This document shows positions 16,596-24,561 of a stretch of DNA of 53,260 nt, one piece after another; the stretch's first letter is position 1, and every line of letters begins with the position of its first letter. A program made the position numbers and the translations under genes. The DNA is from Bacteroidales bacterium UBA6428 (GTDB lineage: Bacteria > Bacteroidota > Bacteroidia > Bacteroidales > UBA932). A model generated the notes under the pieces. That model was not told where the DNA came from. It saw nothing but the letters and a program-made list of their open reading frames with translations, and searched no databases. The stretch covers positions 894 through 54,153 of the forward strand of contig DJOW01000054.1 of assembly GCA_002437305.1 (NCBI GenBank), read 5' to 3'.

Positions 16596-18191
16596 ATGAA
16601 TATGAGATTGAGATTTTCGGTAATATTCCTGACCGCGGCGCTGCTTTTCTCCTGCGGAGGAAAAGAGAACGAGACCCCTGCTCCTGAGCCGGAGGCTCCG
16701 GAGACGATGACTGTGTCTCCCGTAAGTTATGAGGCCCCTGTCGAGGGTGGAAGTTTCACGGTAAATGTCACGGCTCCGTCAAGGCCTGCTGCCGTGGCCA
16801 GCCAGAACTGGGTCACGGTGACTGACGGGACATATTCAAAGTACAAGATAGACTATCCCGTCAAGGTGGCATCCAATGAGACCTACGAGGCCCGTACCGC
16901 TGTGGTCACCATCAAAAGTGGATCTTTCTCGAAGGAGGTCTCCATCTCGCAGCCCGGCAAGGAGAAGCCGGTTGAGCCTGAGACCCCGACTGAACCGGAG
17001 AAAGGAGATAATGTCGCGTGGAAAATGGCGGAGAGATTGGGCCTTGGGCTGTGCATAGGCAACCAGATGGACGCGTTTGACGGAAATTCCGAAAACGCCA
17101 TAGAGGGGTGCTGGACTAACGGTCAGAAACTGTCCAAGGCTGTGTTCACCAGTCTGAAGTCCAAAGGTTTCAAGTCCGTGAGGATTCCGATCACTTGGCT
17201 CGGCCACATCGGTGCTGCTCCGGACTACAGGATTGATGACCGCCTGGACAGGGTTGCCGAGCTTGTGGATTGGGCTGAGCAGGCCGGTCTTAACACGATC
17301 ATCAACATCCACCACGACGGCTCGTTGGACTACAACAAGGATGGCTCATACACCACCCATTGGCTCAACATTCGTGGAGCGGCTTCGGACGATGCCGTCA
17401 ACACCCGGATCAAGGCCGAGATCAAGGCTGTCTGGACCCAGATCGCAGAGAGGTTCAAGGACAAGGGCGACTTCTTGATCTTCGAGTCGTTCAATGAGAT
17501 CCAGGACGGTCATTGGGGCTGGAGCGAGGACTATAAGAGCGCTGCGGGAAAGAAAAAGCAGAACGACATACTCAATGAGTGGAATCAAACGTTTGTGGAT
17601 GCGGTGCGTGCCACGGGAGGCAACAACGCTCAACGGTGGCTCGGTGTGCCGGGCTATGCAGCGGATCCGTCCTTTACTCTCAACGATGGGTTCGTGCTGC
17701 CGGATGACCCGGCCAATAAGGTTATGGTAAGCTTCCACAACTACACTCCTTATGCGTTCTGCCAGACCGGTGAGGCGAATGACTGGGGGCACACAAGACG
17801 TTCCAACCTGTCGGATTCAAACTTTTCGGAGGACTTCCACAAGGAGATCTGCTACAAGTTCTACAAGACTTATGTTGAGAAGGGCGTGCCTGTCTATATG
17901 GGCGAGTTTGGCTGCACGAACAGGACCGATGGCACGGCGCGCAAGTTCCAGCTCTATTGGCTTGAATATGTCAGCAAATGTGCCAAGACCTACGGAATGA
18001 GCGGTTTCATCTGGGAGAACGGGGCTGTCGGCTCCAACGGGGAGACCTACGGCCTCATCAACCACGAGACCGGTGAATATCTTGATGCCTCCTACAGCAA
18101 GCAGATCGTGGAGGCCTGCTCGAACGGATTCTACAAGGAAGGCAACAGCTACACTCTGGAGTCAGTCTATAACAAGGCACCGAAATATTGA
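16596..18191 (+). CDS. BACON-GH5 endo-beta-glucanase lipoprotein (probable subfamily 4)
   Basis: This 531-residue surface enzyme has a lipoprotein signal ending at Cys20 (AALLFSCGGK). A BACON domain at about residues 38-121 (VEGGSFTVNVTA, ending in KEVSISQPG) is followed by a proline-rich linker and a GH5 catalytic domain from about residue 140. FESFNEIQDG carries acid/base Glu301 and VPVYMGEFGC carries nucleophile Glu437; LNTIINIHHDG is the conserved histidine strand. The arrangement fits GH5_4, which includes xyloglucanases and beta-glucanases active on glucomannan. Exact specificity cannot be read from sequence. The gene follows a hairpin and overlaps the spacing of the next gene closely (two bases between stop and start). 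Confidence 0.88.
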   Translation: MNMRLRFSVIFLTAALLFSCGGKENETPAPEPEAPETMTVSPVSYEAPVEGGSFTVNVTAPSRPAAVASQNWVTVTDGTYSKYKIDYPVKVASNETYEARTAVVTIKSGSFSKEVSISQPGKEKPVEPETPTEPEKGDNVAWKMAERLGLGLCIGNQMDAFDGNSENAIEGCWTNGQKLSKAVFTSLKSKGFKSVRIPITWLGHIGAAPDYRIDDRLDRVAELVDWAEQAGLNTIINIHHDGSLDYNKDGSYTTHWLNIRGAASDDAVNTRIKAEIKAVWTQIAERFKDKGDFLIFESFNEIQDGHWGWSEDYKSAAGKKKQNDILNEWNQTFVDAVRATGGNNAQRWLGVPGYAADPSFTLNDGFVLPDDPANKVMVSFHNYTPYAFCQTGEANDWGHTRRSNLSDSNFSEDFHKEICYKFYKTYVEKGVPVYMGEFGCTNRTDGTARKFQLYWLEYVSKCAKTYGMSGFIWENGAVGSNGETYGLINHETGEYLDASYSKQIVEACSNGFYKEGNSYTLESVYNKAPKY

Positions 18192-18193
18192 TT

Positions 18194-19330
18194 ATGAAAA
18201 GAATACTCACAATGATTTCCGTGGCGGTTCTCGCCGCCGGTTGCGCCTCCGAAGCCGGGTGGCCACATCTTGACAAGGGTGCCAACGAATTGATGGCGAC
18301 ACTGAAGACGGTTTCGTCAGAAGGCCGGTTCATGTACTTCCATCAGGATGACCTCGTCTATGGCCATTCGTGGAAGGTTGAGGATGCCCAGGATGACCCT
18401 CTTGACCGTTCGGATGTCAAGTCCGTCTGCGGACAGTTCCCGGCCGGAATCGGCTTTGACCTTGGCGGAATCGAGCTTGGGGACGAGGCGAATCTGGACA
18501 ATGTCCCGTTCAGCCTTATGCGCAGGGCCGCCGTGACTCACTATGAAAGGGGCGGGACTGTGACATTCTCCTGGCATCCGCGCAATCCTCAGACGGGGGG
18601 CGACTCATGGGATGTCAGCTCGGACCAGGCCGTGGCTGGAGTTCTTGAGGGTGGAGCGAACCATGAGCTGTTCATGGAATGGCTTTCAAAGGCGGCTGAT
18701 TTCCTTGGCTCCTTGAAGGACTCAAAGGGACGGCTGATTCCGGTGATATTCCGTCCGTGGCATGAGAACCTTGGCGGCTGGTTCTGGTGGGGGGCCTCCT
18801 GCTGCAACGAGGAGCAGTACAAGGAATTATATTCAATGACTCATGAATATCTTGCTGTGACCCGCGGGCTCAGGAACCTTGTGTGGGCATATTCCCCGAA
18901 CTCCAACCTTACCGAGGAGAGCTTCTTCAGCCGTTATCCTGGTGACGGGAACGTTGACATCATCGGGGTGGACCACTACGACTATGCCTCCGCTGATTCC
19001 ACCAAGACCGATTCTGAAAGGATTGATGAAGCCAACGCCTACTTCGGCAAGGTGCTGCGTTCGGACATGGAACTTCTGTCCGGAATCGCTGGCTCCCACG
19101 GCAAACTGCTTGCGCTCAGTGAGACCGGTTTTGAGTCCACTCCGGATCCTCGTTGGTGGACCGATGTTCTGTTGGAGAATCTCAAGGACGCTCCGGTCTG
19201 CTATGTCTTGACTTGGAGGAACGCTTGGGACAAGCCGGGGCATTATTTCGCTCCTTTCGCGGGATCCGCCGACGCTGAGAATTTCAAGGATTTTTGCGGA
19301 AGCGACAGGACCATATTCCTGAAGAAGTAG
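18194..19330 (+). CDS. GH26 endo-beta-1,4-mannanase lipoprotein
   Basis: This 378-residue enzyme cleaves beta-mannans. The lipoprotein signal is short and ends at Cys17 (VLAAGCASE). GH26 hallmarks are plain: FMYFHQDDLVYG near residue 50, VTFSWHPRNP near 125, IFRPWHENLGGWFWWG with acid/base Glu191, and LALSETGFES with nucleophile Glu310. The tryptophan in YVLTWRNAWD lies on the last barrel strand. The ATG at 18194 follows the upstream stop by two bases, so translation is probably coupled. A TTG two codons earlier overlaps the upstream stop and is less likely. Together with the GH130 gene downstream it firmly marks this locus as mannan-degrading. Confidence 0.93.
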   Translation: MKRILTMISVAVLAAGCASEAGWPHLDKGANELMATLKTVSSEGRFMYFHQDDLVYGHSWKVEDAQDDPLDRSDVKSVCGQFPAGIGFDLGGIELGDEANLDNVPFSLMRRAAVTHYERGGTVTFSWHPRNPQTGGDSWDVSSDQAVAGVLEGGANHELFMEWLSKAADFLGSLKDSKGRLIPVIFRPWHENLGGWFWWGASCCNEEQYKELYSMTHEYLAVTRGLRNLVWAYSPNSNLTEESFFSRYPGDGNVDIIGVDHYDYASADSTKTDSERIDEANAYFGKVLRSDMELLSGIAGSHGKLLALSETGFESTPDPRWWTDVLLENLKDAPVCYVLTWRNAWDKPGHYFAPFAGSADAENFKDFCGSDRTIFLKK

Positions 19331-19366
19331 GGCGTTGACAAAAGTAATTTGAGTTTTGATAAAGGA

Positions 19367-19374
19367 TATATTTG
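19367..19374 (+). promoter_or_regulatory. -7-like box just before the GH130 gene
   Basis: TATATTTG ends two bases before the ATG at 19377. TTTG at 19348-19351 lies 15 bases upstream, shorter than the usual 19-20. This may be a weak internal promoter. Confidence 0.25.
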
Positions 19375-19376
19375 AG

Positions 19377-20537
19377 ATGGATTTTGAAGAAAGATTGAAG
19401 TGGCTGGAGGCCGAACACGAAAAGTTGGTCTCAATGAAGAACGAACCTGTCTATGTCAACGGAGTCTATGAAAGGTACAAGAATCCGGTGCTCACCGGTG
19501 CTCACGCCCCGCTGTTCTGGAGGTATGATCTTGATCCTGAGTCAAATCCTTATCTCGAGGAAAGGTTCGGAATCCATGCGACATTTAATTCCGGAGCCAT
19601 CAAATGGAACGGGAAATACGTTCTTGCCGTCCGTGTCGAGGGCGCTGACAGGAAATCATTCTTCGCGATCGCCGAGAGTCCGAACGGAGTGGATAACTTC
19701 CGTTTCTGGGAAAGGCCTGTCACTATGCCTGAATATGGCGAGCCGGCCACCAATGTCTATGACATGAGGCTTACCGCCCACGAGGACGGCTGGATCTACG
19801 GGCTGTTCTGTGTGGAACGGAAGGATCCTTCAGCTCCGGCGGGAGACTTATCCTCGGCTGTGGCCTGCGCGGGAATCGCAAGGACAAAGGACTTGATTCA
19901 TTGGGACAGGCTTCCAGACCTCAAATCTGACTCCCAGCAGAGGAATGTCGTGCTTCATCCTGAGTTTGTGGACGGGAAATATGCCCTTTACACAAGGCCA
20001 CAGGACGGTTTCATCGACGCCGGCAACGGCGGGGGGATCGGCTGGGCTCTTGTGGATGACATCACGGACGCCAAGGTCAAGGATGAGAAGATCATCAACC
20101 TGCGCCACTATCACACGATCAAGGAACTCAAGAACGGTGAGGGGCCGGCTCCGATCCGGACACCGAAAGGGTGGCTGCATCTGGCACATGGAGTAAGAGG
20201 TTGCGCTTCAGGGCTCCGCTACGTCCTTTACCTCTACGTTACATCTCTAGAGGATCCTTCGAAGGTGATCGCCGAGCCGGCGGGGTTCTTCATGGCTCCA
20301 CAGGGTGAGGAATATGTCGGGGATGTGATGAACGTGCTGTTCACGAACGGTTGGATCGTTGACGAGGACGGGAAGGTCTTCATCTACTACGCTTCCTGCG
20401 ACACAAGGATGCATGTGGCGACCTCCACGGTTGACAGGCTGGTTGACTACTGCTTCGGCACTGAGCCTGACGGTTTCTGCACAGGTGAATCCGTGCGTAC
20501 ACTCAACAGATTGATTGACAAGAATTTTAAGGCATAA
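19377..20537 (+). CDS. GH130 4-O-beta-D-mannosyl-D-glucose phosphorylase
   Basis: This 386-residue cytoplasmic enzyme splits mannosyl-beta-1,4-glucose with phosphate into mannose 1-phosphate and glucose. It lacks a signal peptide. Family 130 features are NPVLTGAHAPLFWRYDLD, HATFNSGAIKWNGKYVLAVRVEG and NVYDMRLTAHEDGWIYG, whose aspartate (residue 129) is the catalytic acid. GGIGWALVDD and RHYHTIKELKNGEGPAPI, with phosphate-binding residues, follow. The strong likeness to the Bacteroides fragilis enzyme suggests subfamily 1. A TTG seven codons upstream is in frame, but the ATG gives the usual amino end. It works with the epimerase at 4369. Confidence 0.93.
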   Translation: MDFEERLKWLEAEHEKLVSMKNEPVYVNGVYERYKNPVLTGAHAPLFWRYDLDPESNPYLEERFGIHATFNSGAIKWNGKYVLAVRVEGADRKSFFAIAESPNGVDNFRFWERPVTMPEYGEPATNVYDMRLTAHEDGWIYGLFCVERKDPSAPAGDLSSAVACAGIARTKDLIHWDRLPDLKSDSQQRNVVLHPEFVDGKYALYTRPQDGFIDAGNGGGIGWALVDDITDAKVKDEKIINLRHYHTIKELKNGEGPAPIRTPKGWLHLAHGVRGCASGLRYVLYLYVTSLEDPSKVIAEPAGFFMAPQGEEYVGDVMNVLFTNGWIVDEDGKVFIYYASCDTRMHVATSTVDRLVDYCFGTEPDGFCTGESVRTLNRLIDKNFKA

Positions 20538-20542
20538 CTACA

Positions 20543-22066
20543 ATGGAAGGAATAAGGATCGGCTTCGCGGAGAAGATCGGCTACGGCTTCGGAGACATGT
20601 CTTCCTCGATGTTCTGGAAGATATTCTCCTACTACCTCCCGTTCTTCTACAGCAACATATTCGGACTCACCCTGGACCAGGTAGCCCTGCTTCTGGTCGT
20701 CACCAGAATCTGGGACGCTGTCTCTGATCCGATGATGGGAGTGTTGGCCGACAGGACAACGACGAGGTGGGGAAAATACCGCCCTTATCTTCTCCTGATG
20801 GCCATTCCGTTCGCGCTGAGCGGAATCTTCCTGTTCTCCACCCCGGCTGCGTCCCCGACCGTCAAGCTTGTCTGGGCTTACCTCACCTACATCATGATGA
20901 TGACGGTCTACACGGGCATCAACGTTCCTTACGGAGCGATGCTGGGAGTGATGACGGACAATTCCGACACCAAGACAGTGCTGAGCTCGTTCAGAATGTT
21001 CTTCGCTTATGGAGGCAGTTTCCTGGCCCTGTTCTGCTGGGAGCCGCTGTGCAGGCTTCTCGGTGGCTACGATGCCCCGTCCGGCTGGAGGAACGCGATG
21101 ATTGTCATAGCGGTTTTCTGCCTCATTCTGTTCCTGCTGTGCTTCAGGATGACCGGTGAGAAACTGCGCACAGTCAGCAAGGTCTCCGTCGGCAGCGACC
21201 TGAAATCCCTTTTGCGCAACGCTCCGTGGTGGATTCTCATCGGAGCCGCGCTCTGTTCTAACCTCTTCAATACAGTCAGGGGCAGCACGGTGGCGTACTT
21301 CTTCAACGATGTCATCGGGCAGGATGTGCGCCTGAACCTCGGATCATGGAGTTTTTTGTTCTACGCCGGCCTGTTCCTGTCCATAGGTGAAGTCTGTAAC
21401 ATGGTGGGAGTGGCCCTTGCCGTCCCTCTTTCCGAAAAACTCGGCAAGAAAAGCACCTACATGCTTTCTTTCGCCGCTCTGATCCTGTTCAGCGCCTTGT
21501 TCTTCTACATTCCTATCAGTCAGGGCGGCTACTATTGGATGCTGATCCTTCAGATTGTTATCAGTGTGTTCACGGGAGTGATCTCGCCATTGGTCTGGAG
21601 CATGTACGCCGATGTCAGCGATTTCGCGGAGAACCGTGACGGGACCGCCTCGACCGGCCTGATTTTCTCTTCCGCATCCATGGCTCAGAAATTCGGTGGC
21701 GCCTTCGGCGGTTTCGCTGTGATGTGGCTCCTTAAGGCTTTTGACTACAACACCGCTCCGGGAGCCGTTCAGACTCCTGAGGCGATCAACGGCCTGTGGC
21801 TTCTGATGAGTTGGATTCCGGCCATTGTGGCCGGACTTGCGGTCGTCGTGATCTTCTTCTATCCTTTGACGAGGGGCAGAATGATCGCCATACAGGACGA
21901 ATTGGCAATAAAGAGAGCCAAGGAACCGGGCGGCAAGACAGAGCCTTCAGAGGGAGTGGAAACCTCTTCACGGTTCTGGAAAGGCCTTCCAAAGGCGATG
22001 CGTCGGGTGATGGCCGTTCTTGCGGCCATCCTTGCGCTCGAACTAATATTCATTATTCTGAAATAA
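20543..22066 (+). CDS. GPH-family sugar:cation symporter (MFS)
   Basis: This 507-residue inner-membrane carrier has about 12 membrane segments and belongs to the glycoside-pentoside-hexuronide (MelB-like) family. The signature is clear: EKIGYGFGDMSSSMFWKI at the start, then IWDAVSDPMMGVLADRTTTR and WGKYRPYLLL in the first cytoplasmic loop. YGAMLGVMTDNSDTKT lies in the second loop. The substrate is inferred as mannobiose, cellobiose or a mixed disaccharide, since it lies five bases after the GH130 gene and before GH94. The carboxyl end has an extra hydrophobic segment (MAVLAAILALELIFIIL) after a charged linker, making it slightly longer than usual. Confidence 0.9.
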   Translation: MEGIRIGFAEKIGYGFGDMSSSMFWKIFSYYLPFFYSNIFGLTLDQVALLLVVTRIWDAVSDPMMGVLADRTTTRWGKYRPYLLLMAIPFALSGIFLFSTPAASPTVKLVWAYLTYIMMMTVYTGINVPYGAMLGVMTDNSDTKTVLSSFRMFFAYGGSFLALFCWEPLCRLLGGYDAPSGWRNAMIVIAVFCLILFLLCFRMTGEKLRTVSKVSVGSDLKSLLRNAPWWILIGAALCSNLFNTVRGSTVAYFFNDVIGQDVRLNLGSWSFLFYAGLFLSIGEVCNMVGVALAVPLSEKLGKKSTYMLSFAALILFSALFFYIPISQGGYYWMLILQIVISVFTGVISPLVWSMYADVSDFAENRDGTASTGLIFSSASMAQKFGGAFGGFAVMWLLKAFDYNTAPGAVQTPEAINGLWLLMSWIPAIVAGLAVVVIFFYPLTRGRMIAIQDELAIKRAKEPGGKTEPSEGVETSSRFWKGLPKAMRRVMAVLAAILALELIFIILK

Positions 22067-22149
22067 CTTAAGTTTCGCATTTGCGGAACACTGGATGCAA
22101 GATAATGCTTTTAAAACAAGCAATTGCCTGCTAGCGAAAGTTGAACTGT
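22067..22149. repeat. Short repeat-like leader before the GH94 gene
   Basis: The last part (AAGCAATTGCCT then AGCGAAAGTT) matches the leader of coaD at 51491-51517 at about 21 of 27 positions. It also shares ATTGCCT and TAGCG with the dispersed repeat. This suggests a divergent partial copy of that family. Confidence 0.4.
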
Positions 22150-24558
22150 ATGATAGGATACGGCCATTTTGACGATTCTGCCAAAGAGTTTGTGATCACA
22201 GATCCCGCAACCCCTTGGCCTTGGATTAATTATCTCGGAACCGAGAATTTCTTTTCGTTGATTTCCGGTACCGCTGGAGGATATTCATTCTACCGTGACG
22301 CCAAATTCCGCCGCCTGACCCGCTACCGCTACAACGGAGTGCCGATGGACGCGGGAGGAAGGTATTTCTACATCAATGACGAGGGCTGCGTCTGGAGCCC
22401 TGGCTGGAAGCCGTGCAAGACTCCGCTGGATTTCTACGAATGCCGTCACGGGATGGGCTACACGCGCATTACGGGGGGAAAGAATGGCCTCAGGGTGAGC
22501 GAGTTGTTCTTCGTTCCTCTTGGCTACGACTGCGAGATCCAGAAAGTCACGTTGGAGAATTGTAGTGAGATCGCTAAAAAATTCAAGTTATGGTCGTTCG
22601 TGGAATGGTGTCTTTGGAACGCGGAGACAGACATGGAGAATTTCCAGCGGAATCTCTCCACCGGAGAGGTTGAGGTGGAGGGCAGTGTCATCTACCACAA
22701 GACCGAGTACCGGGAGCGCCGTGACCACTACGCTTTCTACGGAGCCAACGCCCGCATTGACGGCTTCGACACGGACAGGGACTCGTTCATCGGGATGTAC
22801 AACGGCTTCGACAGCCCTCAAGACGTGATGGCCGGGAAGTCTTCGCAGTCAATCGCCCATGGTTGGAGCCCTGTGGCCTCGCACTGTCTTGAGCTTACGC
22901 TTGGTCCGGGCGAGTCCAAGGAACTTGTCTTCGTGCTCGGCTACGCTGAGAATCCGTCCGGCTCTAAATTCGTGGAACCTACCGGCTGTGAGTTGAATTC
23001 CGGCTCGGGAGTGATCAATAAGGAAGTGGCCAGAAAAGTGATGGCGGCGTTCGACACCTCGGAGAAGGTCGATGAGGCTTTCGGAGCGTTGAGGCGCTAC
23101 TGGGATGGCCTTATAAGCAAGTTCTCTCTTGTTTCCAACCTGCCGGAGCTTGACAGGATGGTCAACATCTGGAATCAGTACCAGTGCATGGTCACGTTCC
23201 TGATGAGCCGGAGCGCCAGCTTCTTCGAGAGCGGAATCGGCAGGGGAATGGGATTCCGGGATTCCAACCAGGATCTTCTGGGAATAGTTCATCAGATTCC
23301 GGATCGGGCGCGTCAGAGAATCCTCGACATAGCGGCGACCCAGTTCCCTGACGGCAGCTGCTACCATCAGTACCAGCCGCTCACAAAGCGCGGCAACGAC
23401 GGCATCGGCGGAGGGTTCAACGATGACCCTCTCTGGCTGCTCGTGGGCGTGGATGCCTACCTGCGCGAGACCGGAGACTTCAAGATCCTTGATGAATATG
23501 TCCAATTCAACAACGTTCCCGGCAGCGAAAAGACTCTCCTTGAGCATCTTGCTGTTAGTTTTGAATATGTCCACACCCATCCCGGCCCTCACGGCCTGCC
23601 TCTCATCGGCCGGGCGGACTGGAATGACTGCCTGAATCTGAACTGTTTCTCCACCGATCCTGACGAGTCTTTCCAGACCACGGAGAACAAGACCGAAGGC
23701 AGCAAGGCTGAGTCCGTGATGATCGCGGGATTGTTTGTCTTTGCTGGAACCCGCTACGCTGAGCTTCTTGACCACTTGGGCAAGGATTCTTCGGCTGTTC
23801 GTAAGGCTGTGACAGGCATGTCCGAGGCCATCAAGGAATATGGCTGGGACGGGGACTGGTTCCTTCGGGCCTACGATTTCTTCGGTCGGAAGATCGGGTC
23901 GAAGGACTGCGGGGAAGGCAAGATATTCATAGAAAGCCAAGGTTGGTGCTCCATGGCTCGTGTCGGTGCGGAAGACGGCTTCTGCGACAAGGCTTTGGAT
24001 TCCGTGAAGGCGCGTCTGGAATGCCCTCACGGCATTGTGCTCAACAACCCGGCGTTCAGCAGGTACTATCCTGAATATGGCGAGATCTCCTCATACCCTG
24101 AGGGCTACAAGGAGAATGCCGGCGTTTTCTGCCACAACAATGCTTGGATCATCATCGCGGAGGCCATGGCCGGACGGTCCGAGGACGCTTGGAGACACTA
24201 TTGTCAGATAGCTCCGGCATTCATCAAGGATCAGGCCCTTCACAAAGTTGAGCCTTATGTCTATTGCCAGATGGTGGCCGGTAAGGATGCCGCGCGTCCG
24301 GGTGAAGGCAAGAACAGTTGGCTGACCGGCACCGCTGCATGGAACTGGAACGCTGTCTCTGAATATCTTCTCGGAGTGAGACCTCAATTTGATGGACTTT
24401 TGGTTGAGCCTTGTCTGCCGGCGTCCATCCACGAGTATAAGATCCACAGGGTTTTCCGTGACGCTGTCTATGACATCACGATCCGTTATTCCGCCACGGG
24501 ACAATCCCGTTATATTCCATATTCACCGGGACATCATGAACTTACTTTGGATTTGTAG
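22150..24558 (+). CDS. GH94 cellobiose phosphorylase
   Basis: This 802-residue cytoplasmic enzyme splits cellobiose with phosphate into glucose 1-phosphate and glucose. The amino end (YGHFDDSAKEFVITDPATPW and PWINYLGTENFFSLISG) is very like characterised cellobiose phosphorylases. The catalytic aspartate lies in GRADWNDCLNL; counting from this start it is residue 490, the number used for the Cellvibrio gilvus enzyme. TEGSKAESVM and SWLTGTAAWNWN line the active site. No signal peptide is present. A TTG three codons upstream is in frame, but the ATG fits the family start. Glucose-containing disaccharides from glucomannan or beta-glucan would be its substrates. Confidence 0.92.
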   Translation: MIGYGHFDDSAKEFVITDPATPWPWINYLGTENFFSLISGTAGGYSFYRDAKFRRLTRYRYNGVPMDAGGRYFYINDEGCVWSPGWKPCKTPLDFYECRHGMGYTRITGGKNGLRVSELFFVPLGYDCEIQKVTLENCSEIAKKFKLWSFVEWCLWNAETDMENFQRNLSTGEVEVEGSVIYHKTEYRERRDHYAFYGANARIDGFDTDRDSFIGMYNGFDSPQDVMAGKSSQSIAHGWSPVASHCLELTLGPGESKELVFVLGYAENPSGSKFVEPTGCELNSGSGVINKEVARKVMAAFDTSEKVDEAFGALRRYWDGLISKFSLVSNLPELDRMVNIWNQYQCMVTFLMSRSASFFESGIGRGMGFRDSNQDLLGIVHQIPDRARQRILDIAATQFPDGSCYHQYQPLTKRGNDGIGGGFNDDPLWLLVGVDAYLRETGDFKILDEYVQFNNVPGSEKTLLEHLAVSFEYVHTHPGPHGLPLIGRADWNDCLNLNCFSTDPDESFQTTENKTEGSKAESVMIAGLFVFAGTRYAELLDHLGKDSSAVRKAVTGMSEAIKEYGWDGDWFLRAYDFFGRKIGSKDCGEGKIFIESQGWCSMARVGAEDGFCDKALDSVKARLECPHGIVLNNPAFSRYYPEYGEISSYPEGYKENAGVFCHNNAWIIIAEAMAGRSEDAWRHYCQIAPAFIKDQALHKVEPYVYCQMVAGKDAARPGEGKNSWLTGTAAWNWNAVSEYLLGVRPQFDGLLVEPCLPASIHEYKIHRVFRDAVYDITIRYSATGQSRYIPYSPGHHELTLDL

Positions 24559-24561
24559 ATT

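Noticed and set aside
22067..22149. Riboswitch or terminator before GH94
   Set aside because: No stable conserved fold could be drawn; the similarity to the coaD leader fits a repeat better.
22849..24030. Long minus-strand frame of 393 codons within the GH94 gene
   Set aside because: It is antisense to a well-conserved phosphorylase and reads like codon-bias shadow; no start or family match.
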